From: Chinchilla lanigera
Lineage: Eukaryota > Chordata > Mammalia > Rodentia > Chinchillidae
Direction: 5' to 3'
Length of the DNA: 64,000 bases
Assembly: GCF_000276665.1 (NCBI RefSeq)
Contig: NW_004955435.1
Location: 5,835,062 to 5,899,061 of the forward strand
Shown here one piece after another: positions 52,330 through 63,660 of the stretch. The position numbers and the translations under genes are program-made. A model generated the notes under the pieces. The model saw only the letters and a program-made list of their open reading frames with translations, was not told the DNA's origin and did not search any database. The first letter of the stretch is position 1, and each line of letters opens with the position of its first letter.

Positions 52330-54190
52330 GAGGGTAGTATAATTTCAAGTCGGGGATTGCGATGCCCCTTGCCTTGCTTTTATTGCTCAGCTTTGCTTTT
52401 GCTATTCTGGATTTCTTCTGGTTCCAAATGAATTGTAGGATTTTTTACCCCCTAATTCTGTGAGGTATGCTGTTAGAATTTTATTGGAATTGCATTCAAT
52501 CTGTATAATAATTTGGAAGTGTGGCCATTTTCACTATGTTATTTCTTCCTGCCAACATCTGATATTGTCTTCAATATTCTTTTTTTTAGGGTCCTGTACT
52601 TGTCAGCATAGAGGTCTTTATTTCCCTTGTCATATTGATTCCCAGATTTTTTTTTTTTTTGGATGCTGTTGTGAAAAGTGTAGATTCCCTAATTTCTCTC
52701 TCAGTGAGTTTGTGATTTGTGTACAGGAATGCTATTGATTTTTGAATGTTGACTTTGTATTCAGCTACAGTATTGAATTTGGTTATTAAATCCAGATGTC
52801 TTTTGGTGGAGTTTTTGGGATCTTCTATGTAGAGTATCATGTCATTCATAAATAATGATAATTTAACTTCTTCCTCTCCTATCTTTATTCTTTTTATTCT
52901 TTCTCTTGTATAATTGCTCTGGCTAGTGCTTCCGGAAATATATTAAACAGGAGTGTTGACAGTGGACATCCTTGTCTTGTTCCTTTTTTTTAGAGTGAAA
53001 GCTTTCAGTCTTTGATCATTTAGTATGATGTCGGCTGATGGTTTGTCATAGACAGACTTTATCAGATTGAGATAATAGTGTTCTAGTCCACTTTCCTGCA
53101 GGGTTTTTTAATCATAAAAGGGGGTTGGACTTTGTCAAGTGTTTTTTCTGCATCTATTAGGATGATTGTGTTTTTATCCTTGGCACTGTTGAAATGGTAT
53201 ATTACATTTATTGATCTGCATATGTTGAACCATACCTGCATCTCTGGGATGAATCCTACTTGGTCATGGTGCATAATCTTCTTAACGATTTGGTGCATTC
53301 TATTTGCCAGTATCTTACTGAAGATTTTTACCCCTATGTTTATTAGGGAGATTGGCCTGTAGCTCTCTTTTTGGTTGGATCCTTTTCTGGTTTTGGTATC
53401 AGGGTAATGCTTGCTTCCAGGAATGAATTTGGGAGTTTTGCTTCCCTTTTAGTTTCATTAAAGAGTTTGAGAAGTTGCAACATTAGGTCTTCTAATTTCT
53501 TAATTTCTTCTAATTTCTAATTTCTTCTCTAAATTTCTTGTAGAATTCAGCAGTGAATCTGTCAGGGCCTTGGCTTTTCTTTATTGGTAGGTTTTTAATT
53601 ACATTTTCAATTTCATTGACTGATATTAATTTATTTTGAATTTTTATATCTTCTTGATTCAGCTTTGGCAATTCATATATATCTAGGAATCTGTCCATTT
53701 CATCTATGTCTTCTGTCTTGTTAGAATACAGGTTCTGGAAGAAGGTATTGATGATCTTCTATAGTTCTGCAAGATTTGTTGTGATTTTATCCTTTTCGTT
53801 CTTGATTGTGTGGATTTGAATCTTTTCTTTCCCTTTTTTGATAAGATTGGCTAGGGGTTTATCAATTTTATTTATATTTCAAAGAACCACCTCTTCCATT
53901 CATTGATTCTTTGTGTTATTTTCTTTGTCTCAATTGCATTAATTTCTGCTCTGATCTTGTATAATCTCGTTTGTATGACCTTTGGGCTTAACTTGGTTTT
54001 CCTTTTCTAGAAAGTTCAATATTAGGTTGTTTATTTGAGCTTGCTCTGTTTTTCTGATATGGGAATTCACAGGTATAAATTTCCCTCTTAGGACTGCTTT
54101 CGCTGTGTCTCATAAATTCCAGTATGTTATAGTGGCATTATCATTTAATTGTAGAAACTGTCTAATTTCTTCTTTAATTTTATCTGTGAC
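52330..54190 (-). pseudogene. L1 ORF2 fragment, inverted 5' part (RT region)
   Basis: Broken reading frames at 53698-53510, 53298-53083 and 52849-52586 (minus strand) give successive reverse-transcriptase segments in the correct order. The catalytic ADD-type motif appears as ND. Stops and frameshifts separate the segments. Confidence 0.85.
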
Positions 54191-55304
54191 CCAAAGGTAC
54201 TGTGATAAGAACAGCATGGTACTAGCAAAAAAATAAACCCAAGGATCAGTGGAACAGATTAGAAGATAAAGAAACAAATCCAGACATACTCAGCCACCTT
54301 ATCTTTGACAAAGAGGCTAAACACCTTCACTGGAAGAAAGTTGGTCTCTTTAATAAATGGTGCTAGAAAAACTGGCTTTCCACATGTCACAGATGAAAAC
54401 TAGGCCCATATCTTTCACCATGCACTAAATTAAAATCTGAATGGATTAAAGATCTAAATATTACAACAGAAACACTAAATCTGCTGGATGATAGATTAGG
54501 TAAAACTCTTGAAGATGCAGGTGTAGGTAAAGACTTTATGAACAAAGTCCCAATTGCACAGGAGCTATCACAAAGAATCAATGACTGGGATCTCATCTTG
54601 TTAAAAACCTTTCCCACAGCGCAAGAAACCACCGACAGAGTGAGGAGACAACCCTCAGTGTGGGATAAAACTTTTGCCAGCTGTTCCACAGACAAAGGAC
54701 TAATATCTAGAATATATGAAGAACTCAAAATTTCAGACTCCCCAAATTTAATGACCCAGTTGAAAAAATGGTCCTCTGAAATAGACGTTTCTCAGATGAA
54801 ACAGAAATGGCAAATAAATATATAACAAATGTTCAACGTCACTTGTCATTTGAGAGATGCGAATTAAAGCAACACTGAGATTCCATCTGACCCCAGAAAG
54901 AACAGAAAATAGCCAATAACAAATCCTGGTAAGGCTGTAGGGAAAAAGGAACCCTAATCCAGTATTGGTGGTAGTGTAGACTGGTGCAACCAATGTGGAA
55001 ATCAGTATGGAGATCCCTCAAAAAATGGAAACTAGAGGTTCCATTTAGCTCAGCTATTGCCCTTCTTGATATCTTCCTAAAAGAGTTAAAAGCATCATAC
55101 CACAGCAATTTATGCACACCCATATTTATAGCAGCACAGTGTGTAATAGCTCAATCTTGGAAACAGCCAAAATGTCCATTAACTGATGAATGGTTAAAGA
55201 ATATTTTTTATACAATGGAGTACTACTCTGACATAAAGAAGGATAAGCTTGAGACATTTCTAGCCAAATGGATGCACCTTGAGACCATATTCTTGAAAAT
55301 GTAG
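54191..55304 (+). pseudogene. L1 ORF2 fragment, sense C-terminal part
   Basis: Frames at 54538-54825 and 54984-55304 match the ORF2 C-terminus in order, including WKSVWRSLKKWKLEVPF and the region before the stop (KWMHLETIFLKM). A frameshift separates them. Confidence 0.85.
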
Positions 55305-55330
55305 GTGTAGGCACAGACTTCATAAATAAG

Positions 55331-55462
55331 ACACACAAGTTTATTTTTATTTTTTTATTTTTATTGTTTGGTCCGGTACCGGGAGTTGAACTCATGATCT
55401 TGCGCTTGCCAGGCAGGTGCTGTGCCGCTGAGCTAAATCCCCAGCCCCAACACACAAGTTTA
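55331..55462 (-). repeat. ID-type SINE with target duplication, inside L1
   Basis: Flanks acacacaagttta at 55331-55343 and 55450-55462. Body: GTCCGGTACCGGGAGTTGAA ... GCTGAGCTAAATCCCCAGCC, with an A/T-rich tail. Confidence 0.95.
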
Positions 55463-55849
55463 AATATCATATAGTTTATCTGATATGAGAAACCAAGAAT
55501 ACAAATAAGGATCAAAATGTATAATAGATACTGGAAAATGGGAAGAAAATGTTCAAATGGGAAACTTGGAATGGGGTGGGGGGAGAAGGGACAGAAAAAA
55601 GAATACAAGGACAAGTTAAATTGTACACATTCATCGTGTATAAATGGTGTTTTGAGATATATCTAGCTGTGGAATGGTCAAATCAAGCTATTTATCATAT
55701 GTATTACTGCACATCTTTTTGTATGTATGAAGTTAGAACATTTAAAATTTACTTAGCAGTGTTAAAGTATACAATATGTTGTTATTAATTATAAACAAAA
55801 AGAAATATATGGAGGGTTATAAATCACCTTATGAAGAATAGACTTTTTT

Positions 55850-56048
55850 TTTACAGTACTGGAGATCGAACGCAGGACCTTCATACTGTGCGGCATGCCA
55901 GAACTTTATTATTATTATTATTTTTTATTTTGAGACAAGATCTTGCCAAGTCAGTAAGTTTCCTGGGCTGTGCTTGGACTTGCAATTCCAGTGCCTCAGT
56001 CTCCCACTGTGGTGGAATTACAGACATGCACCCAGCAGGCCCAGCTAA
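55850..56048 (-). repeat. B1+ID dimeric SINE
   Basis: ACAGTACTGGAGATCGAACG, TACTGTGCGGCATGCCAGAA, an (ATT)n linker, then TTTGAGACAAGATCTTGCCA and GTGCCTCAGTCTCCCACTGT. Confidence 0.85.
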
Positions 56049-56214
56049 GAATGGATCTCCATGGACTGGCAAAAACACGGAAACACACTTCAGCATTGGA
56101 AACATACACCCTGGAGTGTGCCAAAGCATTTTCTACCACAACCGCACAACCAAACCTATAAGAGGCATTCAGTCAGATTGTAACACGGGCAATGGGAGAG
56201 AGCACTGCTTTGTT

Positions 56215-56375
56215 AGAAGTGGTGGTGCACGCCTGGCATCCCAGCACTTGGGCGGCTGAGGCAGGAGGATTGCTGCAAGTTCGAGACCAGCCTGGGCAAC
56301 AAAGTGAGCTCAAGACCAACTGAACTACATAGCCACACCCTGTGTCAAGTTGACCAAAAAAAAAAAAAAAAAAGA
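56215..56375 (+). repeat. B1 SINE with internal duplication
   Basis: GTGGTGGTGCACGCCTGGCA, GGCTGAGGCAGGAGGATTGC, CGAGACCAGCCTGGGCAACA then CAAGACCAACTGAACTACAT and an A tail. Confidence 0.92.
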
Positions 56376-57165
56376 AGTAATGGGCTGAGACACAAATGTC
56401 ATGGAGAAGAGGCTTTTGCCTTTGAAGGTTGTGAAACCTTAACGCTGTGCACACCGTTTGCTTTGCAGCCCTGACTGAGGGTTTGTTCTTCAGCTGGCTC
56501 CAGGTAGAGCCAGGAGAGGTGTGACACGGTGAGCGGCGAGCTGTGATACAAGAGTGGAAGTAAGAGCGAAGGGGCAGCCCTGCCTGAACCGACGAGGTGC
56601 TATGTTGCTTATCTGCCTCCCCACGGCTCTGTCCCTGTTGCTGCTTTGCTTTCTGCTGCTCTGTTGCTGACGAGGAAGAGGGAAGAGGCGGAGGGAGCGA
56701 GGCTGTGGTCTCCTGCTCCCCTCGCGTATCCACTCGCGTCTCCCTCCAGCACGAGTGCTTGCCCGTGTTGGGTGCTGCGGATACAGGGGTGCACGGTGGG
56801 TGGATGGAGCTTGTACGACTTGGTTTTCCAACTCCGACGCTTCAGTGGTCCCTTCTCTGTGGGGTCCCGGAGTCCCCACGCTGCAAGAAGTTAGTTCTTT
56901 TTTTTTTTTTTATGGCTTTGTTCACCGCCCTCCACTTCCCCTAACACAGTGCATTCTTTAGCAGTGTGGCCATAATTTCACTTAGCAAATGTGATGAATG
57001 TTGGCAGTTTTCCATCTTTGTGTTTTATTTAACAAACATTTCTAAGTAACAAAATTAAATAATGGAGAATTAATTCATCCGTGGAACGAGAGCCACTTGT
57101 GTAATTAGACACTGTTGTAAATATCAGTATTTGCATTCTACTTTTCAGATGGTTCTGGGTTCGGA
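56376..57165. other. Intergenic, no gene recognised
   Basis: Overlapping frames on both strands at 56490-56961 have no recognisable domain. The sequence is moderately GC-rich with a T run near 56898. Confidence 0.4.
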
Positions 57166-57170
57166 GTGAT

Positions 57171-57322
57171 AAAGAAGCAACTATAGGGGCTGGGGATTTA
57201 GCTCAGCGGCACAGCGCCTGCCTGGCAAGCACAAAGTCGTGAGTTTGATTCCTGGTACCGGGAAAAAAAAATCAAACCAACAACTCCCCTCCCCCGCCCC
57301 CTTGCAAAAAAGAAGCAACTAT
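57171..57322 (+). repeat. ID-type SINE with target duplication
   Basis: Body from 57187 (GGGGCTGGGGATTTAGCTCA) to GATTCCTGGTACCGGG and an impure A/C-rich tail. Flanks aaagaagcaactat at 57171-57184 and 57309-57322. Confidence 0.95.
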
Positions 57323-57477
57323 GAAATCACAGTGTTCAGCCCGGTTTTCAGTTCCTGTCCATCTTCGCTGTGCTTTCTTTCTAGAGCAGTCGTGTGAACC
57401 AGGCTGAGCGGAATCCCTTGAGTTACAATGTGCAAATGAAGTCTACATTTGAGTAAGTCCTAGGTGGTACCTTGCTT

Positions 57478-57680
57478 TTTTCTTTTTTGGTGATACTAGG
57501 GGTTGAACCTAGAGCTCTCACGGTGAGCTGTATACCTCACCCTTTTTCAAATTTTTATTTCGAGAGACAGGGTCTCACTAAATTGCTAAATTGCCTAGGT
57601 TGGGCTTAAATTTGCAATCCTCCTGCCTCAGCTTCCGTGAGTACTGGGATTATGGATATGGGCCACCACACCTGCCTTAG
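57478..57680 (-). repeat. B1+ID dimeric SINE
   Basis: GATACTAGGGGTTGAACCTA, CGGTGAGCTGTATACCTCAC, then CGAGAGACAGGGTCTCACTA and CAATCCTCCTGCCTCAGCTT. Confidence 0.88.
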
Positions 57681-57989
57681 ATGGTATCTTTATTCATCTC
57701 AGATTTTTTAAAAAAAGGAAATAAAAGTGCATAATTTCAGAGGAAACATGATGAGTGCCTTTAATTATCAATGTTACCGTGAGGCAAATCACAGAAGATT
57801 TCAGGAGGGAGCCGCTGTAAGTCTTTGTGTACTGTGTGTTCAGTGACTACGTGAAGCCAGAGGACTGAGGCTAAGTCCTTGTGCAACCCAAGAATTCTGC
57901 AGGTCTGTCTTCCTCAGCAGGGCCGCTGAGCACAGATTGGCGGGCTCACATTCATTGGGCGTGTTTATAGGAAGGACTCTCAGAAATGC

Positions 57990-58200
57990 CCAGAGCTGGG
58001 CATGGTGGGGCACACCTGTAACCCAGCGCTCTGGAGGGCTGCAGCAGGAGGATCACAAATCCAAGTCTAGCCTGGGCACCTTATTGACTTGATGATATCC
58101 TTTCTGAAAAATTTTGTAAAAGGCTTGAGATGTAACTCAGTGCAAAAGCGCTAGGCTCAAACCCCAGTCCTCTCCCACACACTCACACACACACGAGTGC
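57990..58200 (+). repeat. B1+ID dimeric SINE
   Basis: AGCTGGGCATGGTGGGGCAC, AGCAGGAGGATCACAAATCC, then GGCTTGAGATGTAACTCAGT and CTCAAACCCCAGTCCTC. A short CA run follows. Confidence 0.85.
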
Positions 58201-58209
58201 AGTAGCACA

Positions 58210-59265
58210 GAAGTCTGCTCACCAGATCTCCTTATCAGGACATGAGGTTATTTTATCTTATTTTATTTTTTTTCACAAAGGATGCATATTTATTTCTAAC
58301 TTCAGAGTTTCTCTTGCTTCTGTCTAGACACTTCAGAGAGAAAAACAAATTAAAGTCACTAGTAAATTTCTGTTCTAAAATAAGAGACAAGTACTAAATG
58401 ACTTGTCATATGCCTAGAGATTATTCTCTCACCAAGCCCCTGCGGCCCCTCTGCAGGACCAGAAATAGTGGTTAGCGCTCACATGCTGTTCTGCTTCAGT
58501 GGACTTCATGTGGCCACCTGCACAAGTAGTTCTTGGTTTCTCTTCCTTATCTGATGCCAGTCAAAGCAGCTTTTAGAAAAACACAGATTTTCATATTCCC
58601 ATTCTCACATGCAAAGCAAATTGAGAGTATCAATGAATTCCTAGATTATTCAACTGAGAAAAGACTTTGCCTCGGTTGGCTACATATTTTAGGTCAACAT
58701 TTTTCCCAGCTGAATTCTATTTATTTTTCCCAGCTGCATTTTATATTAGCACCTTAGTAGCTGAGCAATTATAAGGATCTTAGAAGACAGCAATTATTAT
58801 TTTATTATTCTAATATAAAGAGCAAAAGAGTCTGTATAACAACACCTAGTTTGGGAATAGTTTTATGCATGGTATCCTTTGATACATTTATATTATTAAT
58901 TTTTTAAAATTATGCTTATTCAGTGTTTTATGTTGTGACCTATGATTTAAAGTCATAGGCCTGATTTGCAAAACTTGAAATGTATTTCAATAGTTTAAAT
59001 ATCTGTAGGGGACTTGTGCGAAATAGATTCTGCTTTCTGTTTATTTTCCAAGGAATTTGATAAAAGCTAATACACTGAAACTGACACCAGAGCGTACCTA
59101 GAGAAGGTTCCTGGACTGTACCATTCTGTTCTCCCAGGGGTTTATGGAGACAAGAGCTGCACCAAGTTATCTGTGGCCTGTAGGTGAGGAGAAGACTTTG
59201 ATTTCTAGGATTTGGTGTCTTTTTCTACACGTATGCAGGTTTTTATTACATTTGTAAAAAAGCGC
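58210..59265. other. Intergenic, low repeat content
   Basis: AT-rich, with no young SINE or exon recognised. Confidence 0.4.
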
Positions 59266-59267
59266 AT

Positions 59268-59545
59268 GATGGCTTGTATCCAGCTGTCCCTCCCCAAAGC
59301 CTCGTGTGTGATACTGGGGTTAGGGATGTGATGCTTGGACTGACTCCCGGTGAGATTCGGGGATTAAGGGCACTGCACCCTGGGTGTGAGTGCTATCTGC
59401 CCTAAGGGCAAGTGGCCCGGATGCGAAATAAGACACGGAAAGACAGCTACTGTTGTGCTTGTCACTTGCGGTTTGCTGCTTTACTACTTCGCTACTTGCT
59501 GCCTTGCTGGCTTCTGCCTAACACAAAGCCCACACTGGCTGGGCA
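59268..59545 (+). mobile_element. Possible MaLR-type LTR remnant, + strand
   Basis: The start TGATGGCTTGTATCCAGCTG...CTCCCCAAAGCCTCGTGTGT, GATACTGGGGTTAGGGATGT resembles the 5' end of MaLR LTRs read forward. The right end is unclear. Confidence 0.4.
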
Positions 59546-59867
59546 TTCTCATAAAGTCCACATGAAATGGTAAGCTAGATACTAGAGTATATATGGACAA
59601 CTGGTGTTTTAAAACCCTATATTTTCAGAGCAGCTAACTGCTAGTGGCTTGGTAAGATCTTGTACACTTAAGTACACATCAGCTTTTCTATTATAGAAAC
59701 AAAAATTGCTCAGTCTTTTGCTTGCCCTCTCAGAAATGGAATGAATTAACTCACTAGTTGCTCCTTAAAGTAGGAATTTAGAATAAATATATTAATTCAA
59801 TGTAGAGTTCAACATTGTTGGAAAACCTGAATTATTTAAAGCTGAAGGAATGGACAATAATTTTTTC

Positions 59868-60065
59868 TTTGTTTTTGGCAAAACTGGTGAGTGAATCCTG
59901 GGTTACTCTACCACTGACTTACATCCTAGGTATTTTTAAATTTGTTCTTTTATTTTGAGACAGCATCTCATTAAATTGCCCAGGCTGACCTCAAACTTGC
60001 AATTCTTCTGCCTCAGCCTTCCAAGGAGCTGCGACTCCAGGGGTGTGCCACCATGCCCGCTGCCG
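59868..60065 (-). repeat. B1+ID dimeric SINE
   Basis: GTGAGTGAATCCTGGGTTAC, CCACTGACTTACATCCTAGG, then TTTGAGACAGCATCTCATTA and GCAATTCTTCTGCCTCAGCC. Confidence 0.82.
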
Positions 60066-60208
60066 TTTTGCTCTTTGGATAGGTGATATTTATTGACTCA
60101 TAGCTCTGGAGGCTGGGGTGTCCAATATCAAAGTACTAATATCTAGACAGGGTCTTTTGTCCTCTCATAATACAGTGGAAAGAAGGAGGGAGGAAGGGAG
60201 GCAGAGTG

Positions 60209-60211
<3 letters not shown>

Positions 60212-60266
<55 letters not shown>
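60212..60266 (+). repeat. (GA)n microsatellite
   Basis: About 27 uninterrupted GA units. The open frames across it (Arg-Glu on +, Ser-Leu on -) are repeat by-products. Confidence 0.97.
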
Positions 60267-60270
<4 letters not shown>

Positions 60271-60287
60271 CAGCTAGTTGGCTTTTT

Positions 60288-60402
60288 GAAAGCCACACAT
60301 GTGTTGTCCTGTAATCCCAGTACATGAGAGGCTGAGGCAGGAAGATCTTGAGTTTGAGGCCAGCCTGAGCTACACAGCAAGATCATGTCTAAAAAGGAGG
60401 AG
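60288..60402 (+). repeat. B1-type SINE
   Basis: GTTGTCCTGTAATCCCAGTA, GAGGCTGAGGCAGGAAGATC, GAGGCCAGCCTGAGCTACAC. Confidence 0.85.
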
Positions 60403-60419
60403 ATATACATAATCATCAT

Positions 60420-61530
60420 AATTCTTTAATGACCACTATCTGTTATAAGAAATAATTCTTTATACATAATTTTTGACCCATGGATAACATAAACCCACTG
60501 GGAATTTGGAGGAATCGAATAAACATTGAAGAAAAAAGCACATGAGAGATGAGTTTCACTTAAAACAACCACGCTGTGGTCAAGTATTACGATTTGTTCC
60601 CGGGTGAAGGCGATTTTCAGCTGTTTCTCGTCAAGCTGAGACAGACGGGTCAGTCACTCTGGCCCTGGCGCTGGTGTTGCTTGTGGTTACGGAATTCGCC
60701 CTCCTATGAAATCGGGTGTCTGTGTGCGTATAGTGAATTTACATTAGGCTTTGCATTTCGTTATCAATTAAGAATTCACAGGCAACAGGCAGGGAACTTC
60801 TGTTTGGACTAAAGGACATTTTATTATTGTTGAAAGTCCTTGTACTTCATCCTCACTTTCATGTAAATCTGTCCAGAGGAAAAAGAGGACTTTGTATTCC
60901 ACACAAAGGAAGTTTTACACCTCAGGGATTGCTGTAGCTTCTCTGTGTGTTGGCCCTTGATAGCTCGCTCCCTGAGTTTCTCTGTAATCTGTAGGAAATC
61001 CTTGGCATTCATGCTTGTTTCAGAGGCTGTAACATCCGAGCTAAACGAACGAAGTTGGCAGTGTCGTTTCTCCTTCCCCAGTTCACTCACTCATTCACTC
61101 ATCCATTTGTTGGTGAGGAGGGTGCAGCTTTGCTTCCCATGTTTGTGAGCTGCAAGGCATCCCCAGGAGCTGCAGCTGCCCCTACGATGCAAGGCACACA
61201 CATTTCATGGGTCTCACCAAGATGCATTAACAATCCAGTGCAGAGTCTTGCTTTTTACTTGTAAGAGAATGAAGAGGCCCTGCCAAGGTTCAGCAAAGGC
61301 TAACAAAGCACGAGCTCTTTAATGGGACAAACTTACATCAGAGTATAAGCACATCAAGTCCTTTCCCACAAGCAGGGCCTGATGCAGGGGCCAGCACTTT
61401 GGCTGTGAACCTTTACGTCCTGGGAAGCAGCACTATGGAGACACAAAGGTAATTTGACTGAAATGGGCTAAGTTATGGTCTTGGGGAAAAGGATCTATCT
61501 CTTTAACTTTGCTAAGGTCCAGAGCTGTGT
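60420..61530. other. Intergenic, no gene recognised
   Basis: Short frames at 60576-61264 lack recognisable domains. No young repeat. Confidence 0.4.
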
Positions 61531-61532
61531 GA

Positions 61533-61650
61533 CTGCTGGGTGTGGCGGTGCATGCCTATAATCCCAGCTACTCAGGACACTGAGGCGGGAGGATTGCAAA
61601 TTTGAGGCCAGCTTAGGCAATGTAGCCAAATCCTGTCTCAAAATATGCCC
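61533..61650 (+). repeat. B1-type SINE
   Basis: TGCTGGGTGTGGCGGTGCAT, GAGGCGGGAGGATTGCAAAT, GAGGCCAGCTTAGGCAATGT, ATCCTGTCTCAAAATA. Confidence 0.88.
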
Positions 61651-62011
61651 AGATCACTAATTCAGTTTTTAAAAAAGAAGAATTGTATGTAGGCCAAATG
61701 TGACACGATAGTAACAAATGATTTAGGGCTCCCATTTTGACACCTGATATAAATTGGAACAAATGTGCTCTCATCCCTGAGCTACTTAACCTGGGTTCAG
61801 CTTCTGAACCCAGGAGGTACTAAATCAGTCCCACATTGGGGCTGTTTTCTTCTGGAGGCCTCGAGGTGTGACAGGTGTGGCACAGTGGAGGGACAGGCCA
61901 GCTGAAGTTGCAGATTTCAGGATTATAGGTTGGGGAGACCTCTGCTTTTTTTTCCATCACTAGCGGTTTAACCTGTCACAGGACCAAAGAGTGCTTTTGG
62001 GTGTGTCAGTT

Positions 62012-62030
62012 GGAGGCATAAGTAGATTTA
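62012..62030 (+). repeat. Arm 1 of a distant inverted repeat
   Basis: ggaggcataagtagattta, exactly inverted at 62875-62893. The two bases before it (TT) also pair. Confidence 0.8.
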
Positions 62031-62236
62031 CTATGCAAAATCGAAGACACACACAGACTCGGAAGGGAGAAGGGAAGGGAAGGAGAGATGAGAGGCTGTG
62101 TCCTGTTTTGTGGGATTCCTCAAGATGGAGGATCTAGGGTGCTATCTCCACGGTCTGTCAGGTTACCCTTTGGGCTATGTCAGAACAAAACACAATTGCA
62201 CGTGTTTGAAGCTTAGAGACAGAGTGTCCTGCTGCT

Positions 62237-62357
62237 AGTGTTGCTTCCTTACTGGCTTCGTTTTTTTTGGTACAGGGAATCGAACTCAGGACTTTGTGCT
62301 TGCCAGCCATGTGGTTGTGAAGCTGAGCTGTATCTCCAGCCCAGTGTTACTTCCTTA
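62237..62357 (-). repeat. ID-type SINE with target duplication
   Basis: Flanks agtgttgcttcctta (62237-62251) and agtgttacttcctta (62343-62357). Body: GGTACAGGGAATCGAACTCA ... GAGCTGTATCTCCAGCCC. Confidence 0.92.
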
Positions 62358-62555
62358 GCAGTGGGAGTCTGTGGACTTGTGAAAGGTTGTATCTAAGCGC
62401 AGCAGGCTTCATTTACAGGTCAGAAGCCCAGGCACAACGTATGGGTTCATTGTACCTTTATGACCTGGGAATTTTTGGAGCTGAAATTCCTGGAAGAGGA
62501 AAGAGGGCTTTGTAATCTTGAATAACTGATTGTGTCCTGAAGCTGCAGTTTTCTT

Positions 62556-62673
62556 AAAAGTACAATTTGATCACAGTTTTTTTGGTACCGGAAATTGAAC
62601 TCAGGACCTTGCGCTTGCCAGGCAAGCGCTTGTGCCGCTGAGCTAAATCCCCAGCCCCAAAAATACAATTTGA
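62556..62673 (-). repeat. ID-type SINE with target duplication
   Basis: Flanks aaaagtacaatttga (62556-62570) and aaaaatacaatttga (62659-62673). Body: GGTACCGGAAATTGAACTCA ... GCTGAGCTAAATCCCCAGCC. Confidence 0.94.
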
Positions 62674-62729
62674 AAATAACCATTTTGTCTCCTTTGTACC
62701 TGTCTTTCTTACTTTGGGCCTGCCTCAAA

Positions 62730-62858
62730 CCCAGAAGCTTGAGCTCGTTAGGCAAGCAGTTGGCTACTAAACCACAACATTAGTCTTTTTTTACTTTTTA
62801 TTTTGAGACAGGCTGTCCTCAAACCTGTGATCATTCTGCTTCGGCCTCCTTTGGTGTA
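62730..62858 (-). repeat. Old B1+ID dimer fragment
   Basis: 'cgttaggcaagcagttggct'/'actaaaccacaac' (ID-like), then TTTATTTTGAGACAGGCTGT and GATCATTCTGCTTCGGCCTC (B1-like). Confidence 0.6.
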
Positions 62859-62874
62859 AGGGGAGACCTCCTAC

Positions 62875-62893
62875 TAAATCTACTTATGCCTCC
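62875..62893 (-). repeat. Arm 2 of a distant inverted repeat
   Basis: taaatctacttatgcctcc, the exact reverse complement of 62012-62030. Confidence 0.8.
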
Positions 62894-63144
62894 AATGGGC
62901 AGGTGAGGGAAGACCTCCCGGTGGAACTATCTGATCTGATCATCAAAGGCTAGCACACATCTGCATGCGATAACCTAGCCCTTCAATTTCCACCATCTGG
63001 AGGTGATGGACGCACAACAATAGTATCTCAACCTTTCTGAAAGGTGCGCTCTTGTACATAATGGAAAAATCAGATAGGCACGTGGTATGCTCCCTGTAGG
63101 GAATGTTCAGAATACTAGTCCCGAGTTTGTCTTCCTTTACTCAT

Positions 63145-63360
63145 CCTTTCAAAGCTGGGCATGGTGCTACATGTCTGTGATCCCAGCGGTCTGGAAAGCT
63201 GAGGCAGAAAGATCACAAGTTTGAACCCAGCTTGGGCAACTTAGTGACTTCATGAGCCCCTGCCTCAAAAATAAAAAGTACAAAAAGGGCTGGGAAGGTA
63301 GCTCAAGGCAGAGACCCTGGGTTAAATCCCCAGTACTGAAAAATACAATTCCTTAAAAAT
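63145..63360 (+). repeat. B1+ID dimeric SINE
   Basis: AAGCTGGGCATGGTGCTACA, GCTGAGGCAGAAAGATCACA, then GGGCTGGGAAGGTAGCTCAA and GTTAAATCCCCAGTACTG with an A-rich tail. Confidence 0.9.
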
Positions 63361-63584
63361 TAAAAGCTGAAAAAATGTATTAGTAGGTCCGAGTTTCCCA
63401 TTTTTCAACTAGCTGAACATAACGCTCCTACAAAGTCCATGTTACTTTCTGTCTGCTGAGTATAAAGAATCTGAGACTTCCCCTGAGCCGCATGACCACG
63501 GTGACCATAGAAGCTGGGCTTTGCTTTTCTGTTACACAGTGAGGCCAGGAAAAGTTCCTCCGGCATGCTCCGGCTTACGATAGA

Positions 63585-63660
63585 AGACTCAAGTTGGAAG
63601 GGACCTTAGAGATTACCGTATCCAACTGTCTCGTTTTACAGATAAGTGACTGACTCCCAG
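63585..63660 (-). repeat. MIR-type remnant
   Basis: AGTTGGAAGGGACCTTAGAG, TATCCAACTGTCTCGTTTTA, CAGATAAGTGACTGA matches an ancient MIR-family pattern. Confidence 0.55.

Larger units (their letters stand above)
52330..55820 (+). mobile_element. 5'-inverted, 5'-truncated L1 (twin-primed)
   Basis: 52330-54190 encodes the ORF2 reverse-transcriptase region on the minus strand ([34 protein letters not shown]-type segments). 54191 onward encodes the ORF2 C-terminal region on the plus strand (WDLILLKTFPTAQETTDRV, GLISRIYEELK, FYTMEYYSDIKKDK). The minus part ends at a KLYY-type motif (52331) and the plus part starts at the directly following K-x-TV-x-x-TAWY-type motif (54193), so nothing is lost at the switch. 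This is the signature of twin priming. A G-rich stretch near 55570 may be the 3' UTR, and the 3' end is approximate. Frameshifts and stops make it inactive. Confidence 0.85.

Noticed and set aside
53083..53698. Reverse-transcriptase-like frames as a possible domesticated gene or bacterial retron
   Set aside because: The segments are ordered parts of a decayed, inverted L1 ORF2 with stops and frameshifts, and the ADD-type catalytic motif is altered.
60212..60266. Direct repeats in the window as a CRISPR array
   Set aside because: Eukaryotic nuclear DNA. The repeats are microsatellites, a spacer-less 55 bp minisatellite and SINEs, with no repeat-spacer alternation.
60118..60419. Arg-Glu and Ser-Leu repeat frames
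   Set aside because: They are translations of the (GA)n microsatellite.
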